Positions 11,901 to 26,320 are shown, numbered from the stretch's first letter. The stretch is 64,000 bases of DNA from Ophiosphaerella korrae (GCA_028456385.1 JALNQF010000073.1:62001-126000); one strand, 5' to 3'. Numbers and translations are program-made. Notes: generated from the letters alone by a model not told the origin.

Positions 11901-13656
11901 AAGATAGGCTACAAAGAGTATAAATCTTTATAAAACTAGATATCTAGAACGTATACTACTAGATTAGAATTAAGAAAAGAGATAAATAGAAAACTATATT
12001 TAGAACGTAGTATAAACTATATAAATACCTAGTTATACTATTTAGACTTACAAACGCGCTAGTAGCTTTCTAGGAGAGAATTAATATAGTACTAAGAGAG
12101 TACTTAGATATATTTATATTTATATATTTAGATAACATCCTTATATTCTTAGAAATAGAAGAAGAATACGTACAATATATATATAAAGTACTAGAGAAAC
12201 TAGTAAAAAATAAACTATTTCTTAAAATAAGAAAGTGCGAATTCTATATAAAAGAAATAGATTTCCTTAGATTTATTATAGAACTAGGAAAAATTAAGAT
12301 TAACCTAGACAAGATTAAAACAATCTAAGAATAGCTAACACCTAAGAACCTACAAGAGGTATAACAATTCTATAGACTAGCGAACTTCTATAGGAAGTTA
12401 ATAGTTAATTAGTTAGACCTAATAGAACTACTAATAAACCTTATAAGAAAGGACACGCTATTTAAATAGACTAGAGAATGCAAAGAAGTATTTAGTTAAA
12501 TTAAATAGAGATTTATAGAAAACCTAGTTATTAGGATATATAACCTAGACCTACTAGTAATAGTAAAAACAGACGTATCTAATTTAGTATATAGGATAGT
12601 ACTAATATAAGAAGACTTAGACACGAAACAAGAACACTTAGTTAAATACTTCTCTAAGAAGATAAAGCTAGTAGAGCTTAACTACCTAATCTATAATAAA
12701 GAAATACTAGCAATCTATAAAGTATTTAAATAATAGAGAGTATATTTATAAAGAGTAAAATACTAAACAAAAGTCTATATAGACTATAAGAATCTTATAG
12801 GATTTATATTAAATAAAGACCTATTACAACGCTATATAAGATAGTAGGAGTTTCTATTAATATTTAATATAGAAATAATATATACTAAGAGAAAAGACAA
12901 CTAATTTATAGATACCCTAAGTAGAAGACTAGACTTATAAGAAGAAGTAAACACTACTAGTATAGTTCTAGTTAAGAACAAAGAAAGATATTTAGTCCTA
13001 AATATACCTAAGATAGCTATAACACTTAAGAGAAAGAGTAACGTACTAAATAAATAGATTTAAGAAGAAATAGAAAAAGCCTCTAAAGAAATAACAAAAC
13101 TTAAGATTTAAGAAGGAATTATAAAAGCTTATAGAAGAATATATATTCTAAAGAAGATATAAAGAGAGTTTATATAGTAGTTCTATAAACTACTAGTATA
13201 TAGATATTAAGGTATTAACAAAATATTAGATAGATTACTAAAGGACTACTATATCCTAAAAGTAAGATAACTAGTAATAGAAGTACTATAAGATTGTATA
13301 GAATACTATAGAAATAAATATAATAGATATATACTATATAGGATACTATAACTAGTTAAGATACTAAAATAACTATAGGGAGTTATTATAATAGACTTTA
13401 TTACGAAACTACTAAAGTCTAAAGACCTAATATTAGGAGTTAAGTATAATAGAATTCTAATAATAGTAGATAAACTTATAAAGTACTTATACTTTAGACT
13501 ATATAAAAAGAAAAGTAGAATAGAAGTTACTATACACTAGGTTCTAGGAACTATAATTAGCTAATATAGTATTCTAGATAAGATTATTATAGATAAAGAT
13601 ATACAATTTACATTAAAATTATAGAGAACAATATTAGTATAATTAGGAATCTAATA

Positions 13657-15517
13657 ACGTACTCTACAGGTAAGTTACCTATATAGGCGAGTTGCCTACT
13701 TTTGCTAAGCCCTTACTAAAACACCTACTACTCTCTAATGTTGCAACAATAACAATACATAGAACCTTTAAATAAACGTTAAGTATAGCTTACCCTTTAA
13801 GCTATTAAACAAGACGTAAATCTCTTACTACGACGCGCTACATCTATCTATAACGTCTCTTGTAAGACGCTAGGTAATTAACGCGCTAGACGACCTTTAC
13901 GCGTAGATACTATGCCTAACTTAAGTAATCTAACTAAGCTTAAGGAGAGTATAATTATTAAGCATGTCCTTAACCTTGTTAAGCGTAGATTCCCCCCTAG
14001 CTCGCAGACGTAGCTAATATAGCTAATTCCTTGTGCGCTGAGCGTAATCTAGCCTAAGTTAGCATAAACTAGCCTAGTACGTTCGTTAAGCGCTGCCCTA
14101 AGCTTAAAATAAGGTTTAATTGCAAGTACGACTATAAGAGAGCTCTCTATAAGGATCCTAACCTTATACGAGAGTAGTTTAAGCTAGTAGCTAACACTAA
14201 AGCTAAGTATAGTATCCTAGACGACGACTTGTACAACTTTAACGAGATAGGCTTTATAATAGGCTAGATTACAGTAAATATAGTTGTTACAGCCTTAGAG
14301 AGACGTTTATAGCTAAAAGCAATCTAGCTAGGTAATAGAGAGTAGGCAACAGCTATTGCAGGTATTAATACGACTAGGTAGGCTATTCTACCCTTTATTA
14401 TCCTTAAGGCGCACTACTACTTATTAAACTAGTACAAGGATAGCGAAATACTCTAAGACTAGGTTATTAGGGTCTCTAAAAACAGCTAGACAACTAATAC
14501 GCTTAGTCTTGCGTAGTTAAAGCACTTTAATGCGTATACAAAGACGCGTACTATTAGGATAGTACGTTTACTTATTATTAACGGCTATAAGAGCTACAAC
14601 TCGCTTAAATTCAAGAACTACTATAAGGATAACAAGATTGTTACTCTTTATATACCTGCACACGCATTACACCTCTTGTAGCTACTTAATATAGGCTGTT
14701 TTGCCCCTTTAAAGAAGGCGTATAGGCGCTAAGTCGAAGCGCTTATACGCTGCTAGATTAGCTATATTACAAAACAAGAGTTCTTACTATGCTTTAAGCG
14801 CGCCTATAATATAGCAATTACTCTTAAGAATGTTTAAGGAGGGTTTCAAGGCGCTAGATTAGCCCTATTTAACCTAGAACAGGTTATATTAACTCTTAAT
14901 GTCAAGCTACGTACTCCTTTACTACTCTTACCTAACAATAAGCCCTAGTAGTCGCAAACACTAAGCAATACCCTACAATTAGGGTTGTAATTAACGCTTA
15001 TAAAGGCAAGGATTTAGAGGTATATAGATAGCTTACTAATAAGTCTAGCTAAGCACTTTAAACACCTTACTAAAGGCGTAGTAGCAATAGCGTATAAGCT
15101 AGTATTAGTATAAAAGGAAAACGCTAAGCTTTAAGCAGTAAATAAGGCTACAACATAACAAAAATCGTACAAAAGAAAGTAGGTTTAAGTAGAGGAGACC
15201 TTAATAGTTAAAGATAGAGCGCACTTAGCTACTCTTAAGGACTTTAGTGCGCGTAGTAATAGGAAGAAGTTAAAGAAGCGAGTGCGCGCTAAAGTAAGTA
15301 AACTATCTTAACAACGGTGTATAGTGTGCAAAGAGACTAGGCATAACGCGTAAATGTGTAAGAATATAGTAGAAGTAGACTCTAAATAATATCTTGTATT
15401 GTATTATAGTATACTAGGTCAAAGTAGGCTATTTTGCGCTATAACGTAGTAGTTTTAGTAAGGGCTTAGTAAAAGTAGGCAACTCGCCTATGTAAGTAAC
15501 TCGCCTATAGAGTACGT
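13657..15517 (+). mobile_element. pogo-2: Fot/pogo transposon inside Gypsy-C integrase
   Basis: This is a 1861-bp element with roughly 70-bp terminal inverted repeats starting ACGTACTCTA and a TA duplication at 13655-13656 and 15518-15519. The empty site is readable in the Gypsy-B copy of the same integrase region (about 17545-17575, minus strand), where the flanks are contiguous. The TIRs contain a repeated gcgagtt-type block. A second copy, more heavily mutated, is pogo-3 at 45818. Confidence 0.9.
13740..15400 (+). pseudogene. pogo-2 transposase
   Basis: With RIP-type stops ignored, the frame shows the pogo DNA-binding and DDE order: FNCKYDYKRALYKDP, ILDDDLYNFNEIGFIIG (about 14215-14260; family NFDETGF, first catalytic Asp now Asn), and a DDE core up to about 14700. 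A basic C-terminal tail contains an intact CCHC knuckle, CIVCKETRHNAQMC (about 15318-15360). Such knuckles are common at the C-terminus of fungal pogo transposases. More CA/TG dinucleotides survive here than in the surrounding Gypsy, and all three zinc-binding Cys remain, unlike pogo-3. Several stops remain, so it is non-functional as read. Confidence 0.8.
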
Positions 15518-16309
15518 TATATAATATTAATAGTATACTATCTATAGATAGATAGATAATTAGAACGTATAAACTAGATAGTAGAATAATACTTAAGATA
15601 CTACCTTAACTATAATTAGAATAATTAGGTATAACTACTACTTATAGTATAGTTAGTATACAATAGCGTAAAAAATGTAGTAATAAAAGTATTACTCTTT
15701 TTTATAAACTATAGATTTAACCCTAATATATATAGAATACTAAGAACCTAAGTATCTTAGTCTCTAAAAGGAGAAAACTTTACAAATAGACTTAAAAAAA
15801 TACACGAATAATTACAATAGGACGTAGAATTCTTATAAGATTAAATAGCAAAGTACTATAATAAGAAATACTAAGAAGGACCTTAATTTAGAGAGAGAGA
15901 AAAAGTATAGTTATTACGATAGAATATTAAAAGTAAAAGAATAAGTTCTAAACTAGATTATGTTAAAATAAGACTATACAAGATTAAGAAGAAAGTTACA
16001 CTAGTTATATTTAAACTAAAGCTACTAGATAAAATAAGGATACACCTAACGTTTTACGTAGTACTACTAGAGAAAGTACTACAAGAAGTAGAACTACTAG
16101 TGTATAAAGTAGACACGTATAAAGAATAAGAAGAATAGGAAGTTAAAGAAATCCTAGAATACTAGTTCTATAATAATAAGAACTACTACCTAGTAGAATA
16201 GATAGGTATAGACGAAAAAGGGTAACTATAAGAGAAAACATAGGAACTAGAGGATAATCTTAATTACTCTAAGAAACTAAAGGAGTTCTAAAGTTAAAAC
16301 CCCTTAGAA

Positions 16310-16940
16310 CGCCTAGTAGTAAACTAAGAAAACTAGTAATACTACTACTAGATAGAGAGGTAATAAGAACGCCTAACGTAATAGGAGCTAGAGTAGCCTC
16401 TACTATATTGTCTAAATCTAACTTAGCCTCTAAGGTACAAGGCTATTTAGATAACTTAGCGTTATTATAAGCTTTTAGCCTATAAAGACGCTTAATATAA
16501 GAATAAAGCTCTACTAGCTTATAAAGAGTTAACTTGCGCTTAGCCTTAGCTATAGTAAGCTATAATAATAATTACTCTTAAACCTTATTAATAGCTCGCC
16601 CTATATAACTTAGTAGAAGGAGACTATATAGAAATTAAATACTTACACTCTATAAGTAAAACCTTAGAAGAAATATACTTATATTAAATATTAGTAAGAA
16701 TACACTTGTTATAATATTTACTATTATTTAAAGATATAAAACAAGTAAGACCTAGTTCTATATAATAATAACAAGGAAATATCTTAACCCTATTATAAAT
16801 AATACAAGCTATAAGAAGAAGTTTATTACGCTAAGAGTAGGATAGTATAGGGAGTAATAAGGAACTAGAGATTAATAAAGAAATAGGATTAATAACTTTA
16901 GCTCTAGTATAGAGAAACAAGGGACTGCTTAGAAGAGGAA
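16310..16940 (-). pseudogene. Antisense ORF of Gypsy-C
   Basis: This minus-strand reading lies between pol and the 3' LTR. Near the LTR one frame has KIFPCYYYIELGLTCF and, later, LLIECKYLIS, with Cys spacings suggesting a zinc-binding domain. A second, overlapping frame then reads RAINKVQEQLL and AKAKRKLTLYKLVELYSYIK, ending in LEAKLDLDNIVEATLAP. The switch of frame at the shared GAGCTATTAA suggests either an intron or two overlapping ORFs. Gypsy-D and E have the same arrangement with diverged sequence. Not a family I can name. Confidence 0.55.
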
Positions 16941-16944
16941 ATAG

Positions 16945-17405
16945 TGTTATAGTAGTAATAAGAGAAACTAAGATAGAACTAATTAGTCTACTCTTAGCTG
17001 TACACAAAGTATAAGATAAGTAGGGTAATAACTTATAGGATAATAAGCTTAATTAGGAAACTAGCTATAATTAGAATATATAATAAATTTGTAAATTTAT
17101 AATCTTAGTAAATACAAAGTTATAAAGCTATTATATAATAAATTTTTAAATTTACAATCTTAGTAAATACAAAGTAATAAAGTCGCTAAGATTATATTAC
17201 TATATAGCTAGTAGAAATACGTATTATTAGGATAGTATTAGTAATTTAATTCTCTAACTATAGAACGCTAATACAAGATAGTTGTAAAATATCTTCTATT
17301 ATTTATAGTTATTGTAGATTACTATATAAGCTTTTGTTATTACCTTACAATCTACTAACTCTTACAAGATAAGTATCTATAGTCGACGATAGGTAGCCTA
17401 TTATA
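16945..17405 (+). repeat. Gypsy-C 3' LTR
   Basis: This is the 461-bp partner of 8471-8931, preceded by the purine-rich tract agaagaggaaatag (polypurine tract, 3' end at 16944). Confidence 0.9.
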
Positions 17406-20382
17406 TTATATACTAACTATACTATAAGTAGTAACTATACCTACTTATTCTAGTTGTAGTTAAGGTAGTATTTTAAGTACTATTCTACTATCTAGTTTAT
17501 ACGTTCTAATTATCTAACTATCTATAGGTAGTATACTATTAATATTGTATATTAGATTCCTAGTTATACTAATATTGTTCCCTATAGTTTCAATATAAAT
17601 CTTATATCTCTATCTATAATAATTTTATCTAGAATACTATATTAGCTAATTATAGTTCTTAAAACCTAGTATATAGTAACCTCTATCTTACTTTTCTTTT
17701 TATATAGTCTAAAGTATAAGTACTTTATAAGCTTGTCTACTATTATTAGGATTCTATTATATTCTACTCTTAATATTAGATTCTTAGACTTAGGAAACTT
17801 TGTAATAAAGTCTATCGTAATAACTCCTTATAGTTATTCTAGTGTTTTAACTAGTTGTAGTATTCTATATAGTACGTGTCTACTATATTTATTCCTATAG
17901 TATTCTATATAGTCTTAGAGTACTTCTATTACTAGTTGTTTTACTCTTAGGATATAGTAGTCTCTTAAGAGTCTATCTAATATTTTATTAATACCTTAAT
18001 ATCTATATACTAGTAGTTTATAAAATTGTCTTATAAAATCTCTTTATATCTTCTTAGGGACGTATATTCTTCTATAGGCTTCTATAATTTCTTTTTAAAT
18101 CTTAAGTTTTTTTATTTCTTTAGGGGCTTTTTCTATTTCCTTTTAAATCTATTTATCTAGCTTGCTATTTTTCCTTTTAAGTGTTGCGGCTATTCTAGGT
18201 ATATTTAAGACTAAATATCTTTCTTTATTCTTAACTAGAATTATACTAGTAGCGTTTACTTCTTCTTGTAAGTCTAGTCTTCTACTTAAGGCGTCTACAA
18301 ACTAATTATCTTTACCCTTAGTGTATATTATTTCTATATTAAATATTAATAGAAACTCTTACTATCTTATATAGCGTTGTAATAGATCTTTATTTATTAT
18401 AAATCTTATAAGATTCTTTTAATCTATATAGACTTTTATTCTATGTTTTACTCTTTACAAATATACTCTCTATTATTTAAATACTTTATAGATTACTAGT
18501 ATTTCTTTATTGTAGATTAGGTAGTTAAGTTCTACTAGCTTTATTTTCTTAGAGAAGTACTTAACTAATTATTCTTGTTTTGTGTTTTAGTCTTCTTGTA
18601 TTAGTACTATTCTATAGACTAAGTTAGATACGTCTGTTTTTACTATTACTAGTAGGTCGAGGTTATATATCTTAATAACTAGGTTTTCTATAAACCTCTA
18701 CTTAATCTAGTTAAATACTTCTTTATATTCTTTTATCTATTTAAATAGCGTGTCTTTCTTTATAAGGTTTATTAGTAGTTCTATTATTTTTAACTAATTA
18801 TCTATTAACTTCCTATAAAAGTTTACTAATCTATAAAATTATTATACTTCTTGTAGGTTCTTAAGTATTAGCTATTCTTAGATTACTTTAATCTTGTTTA
18901 AGTTAATCCTAATTTTTCCTAGTTCTATAATAAACCTTAAGAAGTCTATTTCTTTTATATAGAATTTGTATTTCCTTATTTTAAGGAATATCTTACTTTC
19001 TACTAATTTTTCTAATACCTTATATATATGTTATACGTGTTCCTTCTCTATTTTAGAGAATATAAGGATATTATCTAGGTATATAAATATAAATACATCT
19101 AAGTACTCTCTTAGTACTATATTAATTCTTTCTTAGAACGCTACTAGTGCGTTTATTAACCTAAATAGTATAACTAAGTATTTATATAGTTTATATTACG
19201 TTCTAAATACTATTTTCTATTTATCTCCTTTTTTAATTCTAATCTAGTAATAGGCGTTTTAGATATCTAGTTTTGTAAAGATTTGTACTTTATATAGTCT
19301 ATCTTGTATTTTATTAATTTATAGTAAAGGGTATTAGTTCTTGTTTATAATTACGTTTGTTTTCCTAAAGTCTATATAAAGTTATTTCTTGTCTATCTCT
19401 TTTTTGTTTACAAAGATAAGTTTATATACTACTAAAGATTTAGATTCTTATATCTATCTTTTTTTAACTGCGCTTTGTATAAATATTCGTTTAATCTTAA
19501 ATTCTTCCTCTATTTTCCTATAGACTAGGCTCTATCTTATATTCTTTCTATCTTCTAGTTCTATTGCTAGGTCTTATAGTTAGTACTCTAGAAGGTAATT
19601 GTCTAGTTTAGTAAGTTGTTTTTCCTACTTCTTATATTCTTCTAGGAACTATCCTTTATACGTGCTTATGTTAGCTTTTAATATGTCTTTCTTAGGGTAG
19701 CTAATTTTCTCTATTCTCTAATTAATCCTTAGGTTAGTTAACTATAACTATAGTATACCTAATATTATATCTTACTTGTTATTAATTGTTGTTATGTCTA
19801 TAACTATATTCTTGATTTCTAGTCCTTCTAACTTTAGTGTTAAAGGTATTGTCTTAAACTTAATAAGTTTCTAGAATAGTTTTCCTTTAATTATACTTAA
19901 TTATTAAGGGTATTTCTTTGTTATATAACGTATTCCTTGTATTTCTATAAACTTCTTAGATATAAAGTTCTTTGTAGCTCTACTATTAATTATAATTTAT
20001 ACTCTCTTTCTTTAGTATCTACCTATTTTTATAATATATAGGCCTGTTACGCCTTCTAGCTTTTCTTACTTAGGTTTTTCTTTAAATTATCTATCCTTTT
20101 AGGGCTATTGTCCTGTTTTACGCTTATAGTTCTTATATTTTAGGTATTTATTATATATACATTTATACTATAGCTTTCTTTTTATATATTCTTTTAATAG
20201 CTTTAGTCCTAGTCTAATTAATATATATTCTTTGTTAGGAATCTAAATTATTTCCTATTCTTTAATTTCTTTCTTTAGAATTACTCTTATATAGTTACGT
20301 CCTTGTTTTAGCTATATATAATTTTGTACTTTCTCTTCTCTATATAAGTAGTAGTATATATTTAAATATAATACCTATACGA
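17406..20382 (-). pseudogene. Gypsy-B pol (integrase, RNase H, RT, protease) and gag end
   Basis: Read on the minus strand, this is the continuation of the Gypsy-B internal region. Integrase (about 18100-17410) is followed by RNase H (about 18700-18280), RT (about 19500-18850) and protease (about 20060-19720), collinear with Gypsy-C. At 20378-20382 (TACGA) it is interrupted by Gypsy-D and resumes at 27410. All frames are broken by RIP-type stops. Confidence 0.85.
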
Positions 20383-20812
20383 TGTTATAACAGTAACAAG
20401 AGAAATATAGATAGAACTAATTAGCCCTACAACTAAAGGATCGAGTTCTTACGAACACGAAGAATACGAACTTGATTAGGAAACTACACATAATTAGGAC
20501 ACCTAGGGCGATCTATAATCTGTAGACTCTTAGCGCTAATAGATTATAGATTAAAGTAATCTGTAATCTGTTATTCTTGGCTGTAACAAATTAACAGATT
20601 AGGACAAGTATATAGTTAGTAGCGATGCGTATTATTAGGATAGTATTAGCAATTCAATTATTAACTATAAGCGATAATATAGAGATAGTTATAAAATATC
20701 TTCTATTATTTATAGCCTATTGTAGATTATAACACGAGCTTTTGCTATTACCTTACAATCTACTAACACCTATTTAGGCTATTAGGAAGTTGACCCTAGT
20801 AAGCCTATAACA
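20383..20812 (+). repeat. Gypsy-D 5' LTR (lightly mutated)
   Basis: This runs from TGTTATAACAG to CCTATAACA and is followed by CCTTGCCAATTTAG. It keeps many CA, TG and CG dinucleotides (e.g. gatcgagttcttacgaacac) that are TA or AT-rich in the 3' LTR. Confidence 0.9.
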
Positions 20813-23800
20813 CCTTGCCAATTTAGTTATTACGAGAAGTAAAGCGTAAGTAGCGTACAGTCTAGCTAATATAATAGAATAAAGTTTAACAAGTAAAGCC
20901 CTTAGGAGTAGTTATAAGGTAGATAGTACTATATAAGAAACGATTAAAGATCGCATAAACAAATTAATCGACGACAAAGAAGATATAAAGATAGTAATTA
21001 AAGTATTAGAAACGTAGAACAAGGAACTATAAGACTACTTAAAATAGAATAAAGTATAAATTAAAGCTATTATTAAAGGCTAGAACTAGATAGAGCTAAT
21101 TACCTAATGACTAGAAATAAGTGCAACAAAGAAACTACCTAAGATACCTATTCTTAAAAAGTTTAACGGAATAAGAGAGAAATTAAGACCCTTTATAGTG
21201 TTAGTATAACTCTAGATAGATATACAAGTACTACACTTTAATATAGAAGAAAAGAAGGTAATATATATTAGACTACACTTTAAAGAAGACGCAATAAGAT
21301 AGTATAAGCCCTACTAGATAGACTACACGACGTATTCTCTAATAACCTAAAAGGACAAAACTAGAGCTATTTTTAGAAGGTATAAATACTTTACTAAACG
21401 AATAAGAGTAGTATTTAGGGATATAGATATTACCTAACAAGCTAAAGAAAAACTTAAGAGGCTTACACAAAGCAAGAGCGTTCTAGAATACGTATTATAA
21501 TTTAAATAACTAAGCTAAAACATAGAATAGAACAAATTAGCCCTTATATTACGATTTAAACAAGAGCTAAACGCAAAAATTCAATACGAAATAATATATA
21601 TAGAGAAGCCTAGGATACTAGAAGCTCTAAAACAATAGGTAATCTAAATTAATAACAACCTTCGAGAATAGAAAAAGAACAAGTATAGTAACTAAATAAG
21701 AAATTAGGACGCTAGAGATCCTATAATCCTTAACGCAAACAAGGATAGAAGGAGAAAGAAGAACAAAGACTTTATATATTTTAACTATAGTAAGAAAGGC
21801 TACTATGCGAAAGACTACTAATTAAAGAAGAAAAAGGACATAGTATATTATAAATATAGGAAACTAAGACACTATATAAAAGACTATAAAAGTAAAGACT
21901 ATAAAAAAGATAAAGAAACTTAGTTAAAGATAATAGAGAAAAGGAAAGAAATACTACAAGTATAGGCTAAACCTTAGAAAAAGGTAGCTAGGAGTAAAGA
22001 AATACAATATATAATACTTTATTAGACCTTTTATTATAAAGACGACTACTACATATATCTTTCTAGTAAATAGGGAGTAGGATAGTTCTTATAGAAATAT
22101 AGAGTAGTAGTAACAAAAGAAAGAACAAAAGTATAGCTAGAAGAAATAGTGTATATAATAGACCTACTAATAGAAGACTTAGAAAAGGAAGAGCCCTAGA
22201 CTCTATTAATCTAGGCTAAAGGACTAGCACTAGATAAAGAGACTACTATAGCTTCTTCTAAAGGACTATAAGAAAGTAAAAGACAAGTTAGTATAAGAGG
22301 TACTAAATATACCTAGCTAGATATATATAGCTATAATAGCTATACGACGATAGATATAGAAGAACAAACTAAAGAATAGAAATTTGTTTAGAAATACTTA
22401 CTAGTTATAAGTATAGAGGAAGCATACAAAGACTAGAAAGAACGTAATCCTAAAGAAATAAAGTTTATACTATTTTAAGAATAGATAAAGTAATACATAG
22501 TTATAGTAGGAAGAATACCTATACAAAGAGAATAGTAGTTCTTTGTAAGAAAAACGCAATAGATTAATAAAGCCTATACACTACAAGTACTAATAGTATA
22601 CTACGTCCTAATAAACACAAGACCTAGAATAGACAGTTACTAGGAAGGGGATAACAAAATAACAAACCTAAAACATCTAGCTTATTTTAAAGTATTATAG
22701 ATATTATACTTAGAAAAGAATTGCGTAATATATAGAAACTCTAAAGTAAATAATAAAGTATAGCCTATAAGAAAAAGAGGCTACGACTATACAAGAGTAA
22801 TTCTAGTAGAAGATATCTAAGGATAGGAAATAATACTAGAAGAAGGTTACTTAGTAATAAGGCCTAGACTAAAACTACACAAGAAATACGTCTAAGGAAG
22901 ACTATAGTATAAATACAAGTATAATAAATATCTAAAATATAAAGAATACAAACTTAAAATAAAGCTATAGCCCTAGGAAGATAGATAATTTACAAAAATA
23001 CTAAAGCAAGAAAGGCTAGAAGGTATAAGTAGCCTATATATTATAAAGATAGGCACTTATTAAAGAAAGAAAGTATAATTAATAATTAATAGTAGAGCTA
23101 CAAGGAACTTTATATTAAAGAAGTTTGTAGAAGACTAAAGAATAACCTATACTATAAAGAAGTACCCTTAATAACTAAGTACGATTAAAAGAAAACTATT
23201 CTAGGAACCTATAAGGTTTAAAACAACACCCTCTACGCTAGAACTAGAAGGAATAATAATTAAGAATATAGTTATAGATATAATAACAATTAATAACAAA
23301 TAAGATATAATACTAGGAATGCTATAGTTATAGATAACTAACCTAAGAATTAATTAGAGAATAAGTAGAATTAGCTACCCTAAAAGAGAAATATTAAAAG
23401 CTAACATAGTTATATATAAAGGAGAATTCCTAGAAGAATATAAGAAATAGGAAAAATAGCTTATAGAACCTAAAGATTACCTCCTAAAATACTAACTATA
23501 AGACTTAGCGATAGATCTAAAGGAAGATAAGGACGTAGGATAGAGCCTAGTTTATAGAAAAATAGAAGAAGAATCTAAGATTAAATAAACGTTTATTAAA
23601 AACGCACTAAAGAAAAGATAGATATAAGAATCTAAGTCTTTAGTAGTATATAGACTTATATTTATAGATAAAAAGGGAATAAGTAATAAAAGACTTTACG
23701 TAGACTTTAGAAAAACTAACGCAATTATAAACAAGAACTAATACCCCTTACTATAAATAGACGCAATATAAGATAGACTATAGAAAGTAAGAATCTTTAC

Positions 23801-26320
23801 AAAACTAGATATCTAGAACGCTTACTACTAGATTAGAATTAAAAAAGGTAACAAATAGAAAATAGCATTTAGAATACAATATAGACTATATAAATACCTA
23901 GTTATACCCTTTAGCTTAACAAATACACTAGTAGCCTTCTAGGAAAGAATAAATATAGTACTAAGAGAGTACTTAGACATATTTATATTTGTATACCTAG
24001 ATAATATCCTTATATTCTTAGAAATAGAAGAAGAATACGTATAGTATATATACAAAGTGCTAGAAAAACTAGTAGAAAGTAAACTATTCTTTAAAATAAG
24101 AAAATGTAAATTCTATATAAAGGAAATAGACTTCCTTAGATTTATTATTGAACTAGGAAAAATCAAGATTAATCTAGAAAAAATTAGATTAATTAACAAA
24201 TAGCTAATACCTAAGAACTTAAAGGAAGTATAACAATTTTATAGCCTAGCTAACTTTTACAAAAAGTTAATAGTAGGATAGTCTAAAGATATAGAACTAA
24301 TAACAAGGCTTATAAAAAAGGATACACTATTTAAATAGATAAAAGAATACGATAAAGTATTTAAGAAGATTAAAAAGAAGTTTATAGAAAACCTAGTTAT
24401 TAGAATATATAACCTAGACCTACTAGTAATAGTAAAAACAGACGCATCTAATTTAGTCTATAGAATAGCACTAATACAAGAAAACCTAAAGACTAAGAAA
24501 GAATATTTAGTCGAATACTTCTCTAAGAAAATAAAGCTAGTAGAGCTTAACTATCTAATTTATAATAAAGAAATACTAGTAATCTATAAAGTATTTAAAT
24601 AATAGAGAGTATACTTATAAGGAGTAAAATACTAAACAAAGGTCTATATAGACTATAGGAATCTTATAAGATTTATACTAAACAAAGAACTAATATAATA
24701 ATATATAAGATAGTAGGAATTCCTATTAATATTTAATATAGAAATTATATATATAAAAGAGAAAGATAACTAATTTATAGATACTCTTAGTAGAAGACTA
24801 GACTTATAAGAAGAAGTAAGCGCTACTAGTATAGTTCTAGTTAAGAATAAAGAAGGATATTTAGTCCTAAATACACCTAAAATAGCTACAACACTTAAAA
24901 GAAAGAGTAGCGAGCTAGATGAATAGATTTAGAAAGAAACAAGAAAAGCCCTTAAAGAAATAGAAAAACTTAAGATCTAAGAAAGTCTTGCAAAAGCCTA
25001 TAGAAGAACGTATATCTTAAGGAAAATATAAAGAGAATATTTATACGATAGTTCTATAAACTACTAGTATATAGATATTAAGGAATTAATAAAACACTAG
25101 ATAGACTACTAAGAGATTATTATATCCTAAAAGCAAGACAACTAGTAATAGAAGTACTACAAGATTATATAGAATACTAGAGAAATAAGTATAGTAGATA
25201 TATACTATATAAGAAGCTATAACTAGTAGAAGTACTAGAATAACTATAGAGAGTTATTATAATAGATTTTATTACAAAACTACCTAAGTTAAAAGACTTA
25301 ATATTAGGAGTTAAGTATAATAGAATCCTAATAATAGTAGATAAACTTATAAAGTACTTATACTTTAGACTATACAAGGAGAAAAGTAGAATAGAAGTTA
25401 TAGTATACTAGGTTCTAGGAACTATAATTAGTTAATATAGACTACTAGATAAGATTATTATAAATAGAGACGTAAGATTTACATTAAAGCTATAGAGAAT
25501 AATAATAGTATAATTAGGAATTAAATACGTAATGTCTACTATATACTACCTACAAATAGATAGATAATTAGAAAGAATAAACTAGATAGTAGAATAGTAT
25601 CTAAGATACTACCTTAACTATAACTAGAATAATTAGGTATAGTTACTACCTATAGTATAGTTAGCATACAACAGCGTAAGGAATAAAATAATAATAGTAT
25701 CGCCCTTCTTTATAAACTATAGATTTAACCCTAGTATATATAGAATACTAAAACTAGAGATATCTTAGTCTCTAAAAGGAGAAAACTTTGCTAATAGACT
25801 TAAAGATATACACAAGTAATTAAGACAAGACGTAGAATTCCTATATAATTAAATAGCAAAGTATTACAACAAGAAATATAAAGAGGGACCTTAATTTAAA
25901 AAGAGAGAAAAGGTATAGTTAGTATAGAAAAATATTAAGAGCAAAAGACTAAGCTTAAAACTAAACTACGTTAAGATAAGACTATACAAAATTAAGGAAG
26001 AAGTTACGCTAGTTATATTTAAATTAAAGCTACTAAATAAAATAAGGATACACCTAACTTTCTATATAGTACTACTTAAGATAGTACTATAAAACGTAGA
26101 ACTACTAGTATACAAAGTAGATATATATAGAGAATAAGAAGAATAAGAAGTTAAAAAGATTCTAGTACGCTAGCTCTATAATAGTAGGAACTACTACCTA
26201 GTAAAATAGATAGGTATAGACGAAAAAGGATAACTATAGGAAGAAATATAGGAACTAAAGGATAATCTTAACTACCCTAAGAAACTAGAGGACTTCTAAA
26301 GTTAAAACCCTCTAGAACAC
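20813..26320 (+). pseudogene. Gypsy-D gag-pol (RIP-broken)
   Basis: This is collinear with Gypsy-C. Gag is at about 21130-21560 and the zinc knuckles at about 21770-21900 (with Tyr replacing Cys). Protease is at about 23080-23340 and RT at about 23600-24200 (active site YLDN near 23995). RNase H is at about 24410-24810 (TDASNLVYRIALIQ, DTLSRRLDL). Integrase is at about 25050-25960 without the pogo insertion, and a chromodomain-like tail at about 26010-26290. Sequence divergence from C is beyond RIP transitions alone, consistent with a sister family. Short open frames within it on the other strand (e.g. 25177-25377) are incidental. Confidence 0.87.

Larger units (their letters stand above)
8932..16300 (+). 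pseudogene. Gypsy-C gag-pol (RIP-broken), interrupted by pogo-2
   Basis: Gag is readable at about 9250-9700 (family pattern L-R-P-F, then G-D-A-x-x-W-F). Two adjacent CCHC knuckles follow at about 9895-10020, e.g. YYKYRKLGHFAKDYRSK with Cys now Tyr. The protease DSGA motif reads NSRA at about 11220. RT is at about 11750-12330, with the active-site YLDD now YLDN (12125-12136). RNase H is at about 12520-12930 (TDVSNLVYR, DTLSRRLDL). The integrase H2C2 and DDE core is at about 13170-13650. Pogo-2 interrupts the DDE core, which resumes at 15520 (RQLERINQIVEQYLRYYLNY). A chromodomain-like end lies at about 16130-16300. The order PR-RT-RH-INT-chromodomain is that of chromoviral Ty3/Gypsy. Dozens of TAG/TAA codons preclude function. 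Confidence 0.88.
8471..17405 (+). mobile_element. Gypsy-C LTR retrotransposon, carrying pogo-2
   Basis: Direct 461-bp LTRs (8471-8931, 16945-17405) are flanked by the perfect duplication TTATA (8466-8470, 17406-17410). The homologous site in Gypsy-E (about 29461-29475, gctgTTGTAtactaac) shows the uninterrupted sequence. Total length is 8935 bp, or 7072 bp without pogo-2 and its TA. It is the same family as Gypsy-B, inserted in opposite orientation. Confidence 0.92.

Noticed and set aside
25177..25377. 66-codon minus-strand ORF with hydrophobic stretches
   Set aside because: It is antisense to the Gypsy-D integrase; AT-rich RIP sequence creates Tyr/Ile/Leu-rich chance frames. It is outside the conserved antisense ORF zone.
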